Position numbers and translations under genes: made by a program. Shown here in pieces: positions 40,299-64,000 of a DNA stretch of 64,000 bases. Below the pieces are notes generated by a model that saw only the letters and a program-made list of their open reading frames with translations, was not told the origin of the DNA and ran no database searches. The DNA comes from Amorphochlora amoebiformis (Eukaryota > Cercozoa > Chlorarachniophyceae). The stretch is from positions 1 through 64,000 of the forward strand of contig BAAHQB010000118.1 of assembly GCA_054601695.1 (NCBI GenBank), in the 5' to 3' direction. Numbering within the stretch: position 1 is the first letter of the stretch; each line of letters starts with the position of its first letter.

Positions 40299-40482
40299 TA
40301 TTTTGACCTAGGATCATCAGTTGCGACAAAGAATTTGCCATCGGGATTCTTTTTGTTGTAGTCTTCCAGTGTATTCAAGTACTTATCGACATTCACTATC
40401 TCTGTTATCCACTTATCCGTGCCCCTGGTATACACACACACACATATATATATATACATACATATATATATATTACATATAT

Positions 40483-40530
<48 letters not shown>

Positions 40531-40617
40531 GATTCTTTTTGTTGTAGTCTTCCAGTGTATTCAAGTACTTATCAACATTCACTATCTCTGTTATCCACTT
40601 ATCCGTGTCCCTGGTAT

Positions 40618-40676
<59 letters not shown>

Positions 40677-40686
40677 AATATAATAT

Positions 40687-40727
<41 letters not shown>

Positions 40728-41294
40728 TAATATACATCTAAGAGATGAGATAGGGAGACCATATAGCCTCGGCTTTACTAAGACTTAACTCCTACAGAAT
40801 ATGCACAGTATGCGATCTTCAAGAGAGGTTCAGAGACAGATCAAGAGAATTTTCTTGAGAGATCAGAAATTTCGAAAGAATTCTCGAGCTTTTCGAGTGT
40901 TCTCTCGACTTCAAGAGTTCGATTTTTTCGTGAATTCTTGAGAGTTTTCGTGAACTCTTGAGAGTTTTTTTTTGGTGAATTCGAGAGAGTTTTCTGAATT
41001 CGAAGAAGTTTGAATTCGATAGAGTTTTCGTGAATTCGAGAGAGGACGAGAAATTTTTTCTCAAAACTAAAGAACGTGAGAGTGTTTGGATATATTTCTT
41101 AGAGTCGGGGAGAGATTTCGAGGTGATTTGAGAGATTTTCCAAAAGATCATAAAAAAGAGAATTCGAGAATATTCGAGAGTTTTCTTGAGAGAAGACACC
41201 TTAAATGTACTCCTAAGACCTTTTTCGAACCCGAGAATAAGCTTGTGTGTAGCTCAAGAGCTTCCTTTACCTTCATATCATATGTATATGTGCC

Positions 41295-41338
<44 letters not shown>

Positions 41339-41368
41339 ATACACACATATACATATGCACACATATAC

Positions 41369-41405
<37 letters not shown>

Positions 41406-41412
41406 TATATAT

Positions 41413-41463
<51 letters not shown>

Positions 41464-41647
41464 GTATGTATAGCAACAATAACATGTACATGTATACCCA
41501 TACGTTAGACACATGTACGTATATATTCTGACATATCTTAAATTGTTGTATCTATATATATTTATATACATTTACATTATATAAATATATGTATATATAT
41601 ATATGTAGATGTATATATATATATATATATTATACACATATATATAC

Positions 41648-41708
<61 letters not shown>

Positions 41709-42014
41709 CATACATGCCTAAAACTTATATGACATTCGTACAAACATACATGAATGCATGTAAATATTTTAGTAGGATTGTAACCAGAGCAGGTTTGACG
41801 GCAATGTGTTCTTCGACGACAGTCATGGCCCGACTACGCATGCAATTAATCCAATCTTGTGTTCCCACATCCTATATATATATTCGTAATATGTATGTAT
41901 GTATGTATATATGTGTATGTATATGATATATATATATATATTATATGTTATAATATCTTTTTACATATGTGTATATGCATAATGTGAACATATACATATA
42001 AAATATAAATAAAT

Positions 42015-42087
<73 letters not shown>

Positions 42088-42509
42088 CGAATATATTTAT
42101 ATAATGTTATTTGTAAACATAATAGTTCCGATCGATTAAGCATCCCCTAAAAAAAAAAAAATTCAATATTTATTATTATCCTCACACGTTTAATCTACAT
42201 AAAATCTACTTTTTATAATGTACATTAGAACATGAAAACATAATTCCCTTAATTGCTCTCTGAGTCTCTCTCATCGTTCTTTCTCCCTCTATCTCTCTCT
42301 CTCGCTCTCTCTTCTCTAACTGTAGCTCCTATTCTCTCCCTCTCTCTCTCCCCTGCTCTCTCTTCTCGCTCTCTCTTGTTCTCTCTCTCTTCTAGCTCTC
42401 TCTTGTTCTCTCTTCTCTCCTTTTTATCTTCACTCTTCTCTTCCCTCTCTCTTCTCTCTCTCATCTCTCTCTCTCTCATCTCTCTTTCCCATCTATATCT
42501 CGTCCAATT

Positions 42510-42546
<37 letters not shown>

Positions 42547-42908
42547 CCTTCCTCACCCCACCCCCCCCTTCTTTTCTCTCGCCCCATTTCCCCCTTTTTC
42601 CTTCTCTCTTCTTCTCTTGCTTCTCCTCTTCTCCTTTTGCTTCTCCTCTTCTCCTTTCCCTCTCTCTCCCTCCTCTTCTGCTCTTTCCCTCTCTCTCCAA
42701 TCCCCCGCCTTCATTTTCTCTCTTTCCATCTCTTGTGCATACCCCTCGGATTTCAAGGCCGGTGGTGGAGTATGGGTAGGCATGCACCGCTTTGCCGTCG
42801 TGGTGGATATTTTGAATCGTTGCTGAGAGGTTTGAAACAGGCCAAGATATATATATATATATATACACATATACATACATATATTTATATATGTATATGT
42901 ACACACAC

Positions 42909-42990
<82 letters not shown>

Positions 42991-43101
42991 ATATTTGTAT
43001 TTTTGGGCGTGCACGTTGTGTATTTTGTATGTGTGTGTGTGTGATTTATGAAAATATGTCTGATGATATATATGTATATATATATATATATTGTGTGTAT
43101 A

Positions 43102-43160
<59 letters not shown>

Positions 43161-43219
43161 GACGTACGTACGTTGTGTATTTCTGTATCGTGCGTGTGTG
43201 ATTTATGAAAATATGTATC

Positions 43220-43271
<52 letters not shown>

Positions 43272-43283
43272 ATATATAATATA

Positions 43284-43331
<48 letters not shown>

Positions 43332-43353
43332 TATATATATATATATGTACATG

Positions 43354-43389
<36 letters not shown>

Positions 43390-44203
43390 GATAATAACAT
43401 ACCAACATACATCAATATAATGCATACATATGCGTACACATAACCAACATCTCACCTTGATCAAACTCCCACACATCCTCCTCCGAAAAGCCTTCCATCA
43501 TCTTGACGGTGACATTCGAAATCGGCTCAAACCATCGATCCCAAAAGTTGAAGATCGTCTCATTACTCCTCCTCTCATCGTCGCACGCGTCGAAATAATG
43601 ATGGCTCTCCGGCATGTAGACAAATGGTTGCTTTTCTCCTATTAGTCCCAGCATCTTGGCGAACCTCAACTGGTTGATCACGTACAAAGGATAGCTGTAG
43701 AACCCTGCGTTATCCCTCCAGGCCAACACCGAGCGAATGCGGAGATGCTTGCTCCTCAAGCGCTCTCGAGTCTTCTCAAAGTTGTCCACCTCCTCCCCCA
43801 AGCGAATGTTGTCCGCGCTGATGAAGACATTGGAGTGATGATGGGTATCCTCGGCCGCCTTGGCCGAGTGCAGCTGGCGTACCAGATCGAGGGCAAAGCA
43901 TTTCCTCGATTTCTCACAGATTACCCGTACGGACGGACAGGACACAGGGATCCATTCCATCTGGGCGCCAGATAGCGACGAGTTGAGCTCCTCTATTGCA
44001 TCGCTCGGCGCCTCGGCCTGGCTAGCTGGCTGCCAATTATGTCTCACGCTCGTCGCCTCCGCACGGAGAACATCGATTTGTTGGTTCGCGAGTGCGTCTA
44101 TCCGAACGAGGAGGATCGAAGCGAAGGCGTAAAGGCTCAAGGCAGAGCACATGGTTGGGCAGGTGACTTCCAGGAATGACAACGATTTTACGAAATGGCC
44201 CAA
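37260..44203 (-). CDS. Fucosyltransferase-like (NodZ/FUT8 type) secretory-pathway glycosyltransferase
   Basis: Exons in transcript order: 44203-43456, 42822-42743, 41871-41785, 41270-41200, 40424-40308, 39984-39952, 39226-39144, 38326-38250, 37301-37260; all GT-AG and phase-consistent (446 codons so far, no stop reached). A hydrophobic signal/anchor segment spans about residues 18-37; the second Met (18) may be the true start. Conserved-looking motifs: [42 protein letters not shown] (about 323-333), FFVATDD (about 360) and [13 protein letters not shown] followed by [23 protein letters not shown] and SEFA are typical of GT-B fucosyltransferase-like enzymes using GDP-fucose. Expected site is the Golgi/ER lumen. 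The 3' end is unresolved; the 38250 donor could be skipped, ending in low-complexity sequence at 38097. Several exons have partial copies in adjacent introns. Confidence 0.82.
38125..38249. repeat. Degenerate GAGAGATTTC repeat
   Basis: About ten units of GAGAGATTTCGA type. It follows directly on the SEFA exon on the minus strand, so reading through the donor would add a Ser/Leu/Asn-rich tail. A related repeat is at 40830-41200. Confidence 0.85.
38409..38446 (-). pseudogene. Partial copy of exon 38326-38250
   Basis: Repeats the acceptor and first ~38 bp of the exon with one change, then breaks off into a TA array. The flanking TTTAGAATATATGTATGTAT is duplicated too, so the copied unit includes intron sequence. 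Confidence 0.9.
38963..38990 (-). pseudogene. Partial copy of the 3' end of exon 39226-39144, downstream
   Basis: Repeats the last ~25 bp including the donor (GACCACAAGTGTCATG then gtatat), preceded by CTAG instead of the exon's own sequence, so it has no acceptor. Confidence 0.85.
39447..39503 (-). pseudogene. Partial copy of exon 39226-39144, upstream
   Basis: Carries an acceptor (tatag) and a diverged version of the 5' half of the exon ([14 protein letters not shown] versus [14 protein letters not shown]). It then runs into a TA array without a donor. Confidence 0.88.
39815..39837 (-). pseudogene. Partial copy of exon 39984-39952
   Basis: The last 23 bp of the 33-bp exon are repeated downstream with one change (Gln to Glu), followed by a donor-like gtagac. 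The upstream part with the acceptor is replaced by (CA)n/TA. Confidence 0.85.
40529..40610 (-). pseudogene. Partial copy of the RGTDK exon
   Basis: Repeats the first 82 bp of exon 40424-40308, including its acceptor context (gtataccag), with Gly of RGTDK changed to Asp. It then stops abruptly at a TA array with no donor. It lies upstream of the intact exon in transcript order. Inclusion would disrupt the active-site motif region. Confidence 0.9.
40820..41199. repeat. Degenerate TCGAGAGTTTTC-type repeat in an intron
   Basis: Words such as GAATTCGAGAGAGTTTTC recur irregularly. A long minus-strand ORF crosses it but has Ser/Lys/Leu-biased composition. It lies between exons 41270-41200 and 40424-40308. 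Confidence 0.75.
42253..42720. repeat. CT-rich tract of about 470 bp in an intron
   Basis: TCTCTC-rich pyrimidine sequence on the plus strand immediately 3' of exon 42822-42743 in transcript sense, so the pre-mRNA is purine-rich here. The remainder of this intron is TA array. Confidence 0.92.
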
Positions 44204-45059
44204 GTATCACCTTTGGGTCATGACGACGGGAGTGTACTTTATGGGAGCATTCACAGACTCCTGACAACACGTTAAAAGATGCTGGAGATTATGTACTAAT
44301 ATGCATTAATCAACCTGCAATTGCAAAGTATTATATGTGCATAAAAAGTTCATCAACCATGCTGGGCCATTGCTGGCAAAGGTGTCAGGAGTATACACGG
44401 ACCATGAGGTATGCATATGTAGCTGTGGACATACATCCGTGCTGGACTCGCATCTTTTTTTTGGCCCTTTCCGCTCCCTCTACTCCGATACCCACTCTTT
44501 CTTATTCTTCTTTTCTTTTCTCACTCTCATCTACCCCTTTTCTACGTTTCACTTCCTTTCTCTCGAGGGTATCAACTGTATTATTTCAAAGACAGGTCAT
44601 TGTTGCACCTGCCGGGATGTGATAGGAACCGACACCACGGATGGATATGATGGTATACCAGGATATATTATATAAAGATATATTATATATATATAAAACG
44701 ATATACACATATTAGGAATAGATATGTAAGATAACGGTATTAAAATTACATCATTTTTTAAAATTACACAAATTTCTTAAATTTCCCCTACTCTTTTCCA
44801 GATTATTCAAGCATCGATATTCTTGATATCATAGATTAATTATTTAGATATCCGCATATCCAAGAGATAATATATGGATATTATATAAAGATATATCATG
44901 ATCAGAATGCACAACGATGTCAAATATTTAAGATAGAAACGCGTAGCCGGATGCATTGTACGCATTCAGTTAAAAAAATAATTGTGACGTTTTCAAAATC
45001 CAATTAATTTTGCGATCTGTGATTTTGCTATTTCTATATTCCAGATATTCTCCAATTCT

Positions 45060-45060
<1 letters not shown>
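44204..45060. other. Intergenic unique DNA upstream of the glycosyltransferase gene
   Basis: Non-repetitive, moderately AT-rich. It should contain the minus-strand promoter, but no TATA box or other motif stands out. A 112-codon plus-strand ORF (44337-44675) has Phe/Ser-rich composition and no recognised domain. Confidence 0.4.
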
Positions 45061-46625
<1,565 letters not shown>

Positions 46626-46630
<5 letters not shown>

Positions 46631-46782
46631 CTAGAAATTATTTACATATGTAAATAAATACGATAGGTTTTACGCACACAAATATATATTTTATACATAT
46701 ACAATACATATTATATGTATAAAAGTGTATGTTATTTACATATATAAATATATACGTTGCATAAATAAAAACATTCTATGAA

Positions 46783-46876
<94 letters not shown>

Positions 46877-47028
46877 CTAGAAATTATTTACATATGCAAA
46901 TAAATACGATAGTTTTTACGCAAACAAATATATATTTTATACATATCCAATACATATTATATGTATAAAAGTGTATGTTATGTACATATATAAATGTATA
47001 CGTTGCATAAATAAAAACACTCTATGAA

Positions 47029-47040
<12 letters not shown>
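46626..47040. repeat. Tandem duplication of about 245 bp, two copies
   Basis: ATAACTAGAAATTATTTACA begins at about 46627 and 46872; each copy runs on through TTGCATAAATAAAAACA to a TA array with few differences. Confidence 0.88.
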
Positions 47041-47480
<440 letters not shown>

Positions 47481-47502
47481 ATGAAGCTCCCGAAGCCACT
47501 GG

Positions 47503-48225
47503 GTGAGGTTAGGGTTAGGGTTAGGGTTAGGGTTAGGGTTAGAGTCAGGGTTAGAGTTAGGGTTAGGGTTAGGGTTAGGGCTAATATTAGGGTTGGGGTT
47601 GGTCGAGGTCAGAATCATGTTTAGGATTAGGGCTAGGGTTAGGGCTAGGGTTAGGGTTAGGGTTAGGGTTAGGGTGGGTGAAGTTAGGGTTGGAGTCGCG
47701 TTTAGAGCTAAGATTAGGATTTGGGTTAGGGTTAAATTAGGGTTAAGGTTAGGGTCGGGGTTAGGGTTAGGGTTAGGGTTAGAGTTGAGGTTAGTTAGGG
47801 TTAGGGTTCGTGTGTTAGGGTTAGGGTTAGGGTTAGAGTTAAGAGTTATGTTTAGAGCCTACGGTTATGTTTTGAAATAGGATTAGGGTTCTTAGGGTTT
47901 AGAGTTAGGTTTAGGGTTAGGGTTAGGGCTAAGGTTAGGGTTAGGGTTAAGTTTAGGTCTAGAGACAGGTTAGACCTAAGGTGATGGTTAAGGTTAGGGT
48001 TAGGGTTAGGGTTAGGGTTGGAATGAGAGCTAAGGGAAGGGTAAGGTTAGGGTTAGGGTCAGGATTAGTCAGGGTTAGAGCTAAGGTTAGGGTTAGGGTT
48101 AGGGTTAGGGTTAGGGTTAGGGTTAGACCTGGTTGGAGCAAAGGTAGCATTACGGTTGGGGTTGAGGTTAGGGTTCGGGTTAGTATTAGGGTTAGGGTTA
48201 GGGTTTGGGTTACAGATTTGACAGT
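47503..48225. repeat. TTAGGG-rich degenerate block
   Basis: Perfect runs near 47510-47545, 47650-47675 and 48080-48125, with heavily diverged units between, all in plus orientation. It is isolated from the 11-33 kb cluster. Confidence 0.92.
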
Positions 48226-48299
48226 GTTGTTAGCTGCGGATCCCTGAGGATGACGTATTACACGTATATGAAACAAATTGCATGTATACATGTACATAC

Positions 48300-49290
<991 letters not shown>

Positions 49291-49399
49291 ATAACAAATA
49301 GTTGTCCTAGATACAGGTCCCTAGCGTTCGGATATGCCTTTTTCCCCGCTGAAACTGGTAGTCGTAATAATACCGATGTTAGTATAAGAAGAATATATA

Positions 49400-49541
49400 T
49401 ATAATTATATACCAATGTTAGTAATATAAGAAGGATAATTGTAAAGTTAATAATAATAATGATGGTATTACCAGTAATAAAAAATATGGGTAGTAATAAT
49501 AATAGTGCTATATATATACACATATATATTATGTGTGCGTT

Positions 49542-49597
<56 letters not shown>

Positions 49598-49709
49598 ATA
49601 CATATATATGTAAAGTTAATAATAATAATGATGGTATTACCAGTAATAAAAATATGGGTAGTAATAATAATAGTGCTATATACATACACATATATATTAT
49701 GTGTGCGTT

Positions 49710-49740
<31 letters not shown>
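49400..49740. repeat. Tandem duplication of about 169 bp, two copies
   Basis: GTAAAGTTAATAATAATAAT begins at 49441 and 49610 and continues through GGTAGTAATAATAATAGTGC to TTATGTGTGCG and a TA array, nearly identically. Confidence 0.92.
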
Positions 49741-49780
<40 letters not shown>

Positions 49781-49856
49781 ATATATGTGTATGTGTATAC
49801 AGCTTATACAATATACATCTGTGTGTGTTTCTGCGTGTGGAGTATCATATCATCTA

Positions 49857-49937
<81 letters not shown>

Positions 49938-50010
49938 GTAATATATATATGTATATAATACTTTTTCTTCATATGTTTTCCAGTGCATATATGCATATAT
50001 ACACACACAA

Positions 50011-50051
<41 letters not shown>

Positions 50052-50280
50052 TACGTATATAAATATATGTATATACACCCTTTTCCTCCACAATATCCAG
50101 TGAGGAGTGGATATGATAATGAAGAGATATCTGTCTATCCTCCTAAGATATGTATGTGTATATATACATATATATATATGTATGTATGTATTATTATATG
50201 TATATAATTAGATATCATTATGTATATATAAATATATACATATATATGTATGTGTATATGTATTATATAATATATATATA

Positions 50281-50325
<45 letters not shown>

Positions 50326-50331
50326 ATATTC

Positions 50332-50365
<34 letters not shown>

Positions 50366-50419
50366 GTGTGTGTGTGTGTACATGCATATCGAGACACACA
50401 GCCATATGTGTCATAGATA

Positions 50420-50475
<56 letters not shown>

Positions 50476-50720
50476 CCTGTAACAACATATCCATAAGACA
50501 CACACACGCACAAACACACATACGCATACATACATATACACAATGTGCACGTACAAACCTTGCTATCCAGGGTATATGTTTGGACATACAGCGGCTGATT
50601 CTACGGTTGGATTAGGGTCAGGGTCTGGGTTAGGTTAGGGTGAGGGGATGGGTTTAAGAGGCTCAGACTGTGATTCGGGTTAGTTATTGGACAAAACTAT
50701 GTATATTTTCATTTATATAT
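49740..50720. repeat. TA arrays and short unique pieces
   Basis: TA/TG arrays with unique pieces at 49800-49860, 50080-50150 and 50545-50700. The last contains a few degenerate TTAGGG-like words. No exon supported. Confidence 0.75.
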
Positions 50721-51295
50721 ATTCTATATGAGAGAGAAAATGAGAGAGTTCGACCAAGAACAGAAAAGTAAAGGGAGATATGCAAAGACAGAGGTTGGAG
50801 GTACATCTGGGTTTCGCAAAGGATGTCTGAGTTGGGTGCGAGAAGAGAGAGAAAAATGAGAGAGATAAAAGCGAGAGAAAGAGAGCGACAGAAAAGTGAG
50901 AGAAAACGATGTGAAGAAAGCGAGCGACAGAAAAGAGAGCGATAGAAAGAGGGCGAGACAAAGAGAGCGGGAGATGGAGAGCGAGATGCACATATCGAAA
51001 TATCCTTCCAGTGCACATATTTATTCGACCGCCACTATGCATGACTCCACAACCCAAAAGACAATAATATCTGCTATTGGAGAACAGATACCCTCATTAT
51101 CGTAGGGACACAGAGAAAGAGAGACAGGGACAGAGAGAGATTGATTGGAAGGCAAGGAGGAGACCATTGTCCATCCTACCCCATCCTCTCAAGCGAAAAT
51201 TTAAGAACAATGACAACAAGATGCAAACATTTCCCTTCGAAACGAATATTACCTCCTTTCCGATAACAGCGAACGCCCGAATCAGGCCGGAAGCA
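50720..51295. other. GA-rich to unique intergenic DNA
   Basis: Purine-rich sequence at 50728-50990 and 51105-51145, with unique DNA around. ORFs on both strands are low-complexity or short. No gene recognised. Confidence 0.45.
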
Positions 51296-51535
51296 CGCGG
51301 AGTGGACGTCATCTGAATTCCGCTCGATCTGTCGTGACGTCTCGATGTGTCAAGTGTCACCTTTGATGACATATGCGTGAGTAGTTGTTACAAATTGTGA
51401 AGTCACGTTAGGTCACATGTCACTTATAGTGACGTCCGTATCTTGAACAGCGTGACATCTCAGGGTGATGCGCCACCATCACTCTTGGTGACACACTGTC
51501 ACCAACCAAACATGCTATCGTGACGTGTGGTTGAT
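51296..51535 (+). promoter_or_regulatory. Candidate promoter region dense in GTGAC/GTCAC and TGACGT
   Basis: About 240 bp contain well over a dozen GTGAC, GTCAC or TGACG words on both strands, including GACGTCAT and several TGACGT/ACGTCA cores. It ends about 155 bp upstream of the EF-hand gene start codon. TGACGT is the core bound by CREB/ATF-type bZIP factors in other eukaryotes. A regulatory role here is inferred from density and position. No TATA box is clear. Confidence 0.45.
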
Positions 51536-51689
51536 ATCCGGTTGTAGGAAACTGTCTTTCTCCCCTCCTGTCCTTTAATTACACTCAAAAAAGAAGGAAA
51601 AAGTGCTAAGACTAATCAAGGTACATCCTCTCTAAATTTCGCAAGATTTCGCTTACTTTCTGGCTCCCGAAACAGGCTGGAATCGGGCA

Positions 51690-60283
<8,594 letters not shown>

Positions 60284-61089
60284 CTCAAAAGATGAAAGCA
60301 AAAAGAAAACCGAAAAATTAAAGAGAAAATAAAAAAGAGTCATAAGATGATAGCTAGCCGCCTAGGACTTAGGCTGTTAGCATTTAGACTATCCAGAGTA
60401 TAAAAATTGATCATAGTATTTAAAATTTCGGTATGTATTTGCTAGATTTGCTACACCTTTCCTACGATATTGCTTAACTGAAAGTTTCACAAAAAAGTTT
60501 ACGATATTAGTCTAGATTACTGTTTAGACTCCAATTAACTTGGTCAATGTCTCTGGTAGTAGTAGGTAGCACTGAATCTAGGAATGCTGAAATTATTCTA
60601 GTCATTGTGAAATAGTGCTTTGTGTCGGCTTATTCAGTTCAATTGTCACATGATCATACGGTAAATCTTAAATATATCAGGCCGCAATGTATCTCTAGTA
60701 TATTTCGTAATCGACTTGAGTTTGGGTTAATGTTATCTAGCTAAACTAGCAATTATAGTACCGAATTATAATTTATTATTCTTCGGTACTTTGATTTACC
60801 GCTAGCCTGCGGCATCATGGCGTAAAACTAGAAACTAACACCCTCTTCCCGCCATCCTCCGGGCCCTTCCAAGGCCACGGGTGCACACGTGTATTAAGCG
60901 ATGTGTCACTCTCCTCAGTCACGCTGCAGTTGTTGGAAATAAGATCAGAGATTCTTGGGGATTCTCGAGATTGTAACAGACGGGCAGTGACGGGTATCAC
61001 AACTCTCACCTTTAATAACGGTTTTAATTTTAAAAAGTCGCCACATGTGACACCACGAAATGGTACACGTGCATTTCTCCTTCTTCCGA
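60284..61089. other. Intergenic unique DNA
   Basis: Non-repetitive sequence between the EF-hand and secreted-protein genes, both on the plus strand. It should hold the terminator of the first and promoter of the second. ORFs on both strands at 60815-61304 lack splice or domain support. No polyadenylation signal was assigned. Confidence 0.45.

Positions 61090-64000
<2,911 letters not shown>

Noticed and set aside
40819-41199. 126-codon minus ORF in the glycosyltransferase intron
   Set aside because: Built from degenerate TCGAGAGTTTTC repeats, with Ser/Lys/Leu bias. The flanking exons join in phase without it.
44337-44675. 112-codon plus ORF with several Cys
   Set aside because: No recognised motif, Phe/Ser-rich from CT-rich DNA, overlaps a second open frame and lacks splice context.
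47503-47880. 125-codon plus ORF of Gly-Leu/Val-Arg composition
   Set aside because: A reading frame through degenerate TTAGGG units.

Overview
This is nuclear DNA from a microbial eukaryote. Four spliceosomal genes with GT-AG introns are embedded in an extreme excess of simple sequence: (TA)n arrays, interstitial telomere-like TTAGGG/CCCTAA arrays, GA/CT tracts, one poly-C run and many short tandem duplications. Nothing looks prokaryotic: there are no operons, and long ORFs are mostly low-complexity shadows of repeats. TTAGGG as the telomere-type unit, the standard genetic code, mixed very short and very long introns, and a NodZ/FUT8-like glycosyltransferase of a type I associate with algae suggest an alga or related protist. 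I cannot name the lineage.

Layout. (1) 603-8011, minus strand: a multi-exon gene running off the left edge. A proline-rich exon with five 156-bp repeats precedes a Cys/His-rich region resembling the cysteine clusters of Kyakuja/Dileera/Zisupton (KDZ) transposase-type proteins. Its introns include 23- and 27-nt examples and a 98-nt poly-C run. (2) 8640-9510: GC-richer DNA, probably coding, structure unresolved. (3) 9.6-36 kb: repeat-dominated DNA holding nearly all the large telomere-like arrays, a 65-bp perfect palindrome and one possible two-exon fragment near 25 kb. (4) 36.2-44.2 kb, minus strand: a glycosyltransferase gene with GVHLRGTDK, several of whose exons are accompanied by partial copies in the introns. 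(5) 44.3-51.3 kb: intergenic, with TA arrays and one telomere-like block. (6) 51690-60283, plus strand: a complete 13-exon, 220-residue EF-hand protein gene with the same partial exon copies. (7) 61090-63782, plus strand: the 5' part of a gene for a secreted, possibly beta-propeller glycosidase-like protein, running off the right edge.

The gene models were built by hand from splice signals and phase continuity. Every junction inside the listed models keeps the reading frame, which is the main evidence that they are real. The genes share no evident pathway. The common theme is structural: introns made of TA arrays that often abut the splice sites, and recurrent partial exon duplication. No tRNA, rRNA or CRISPR array was seen.
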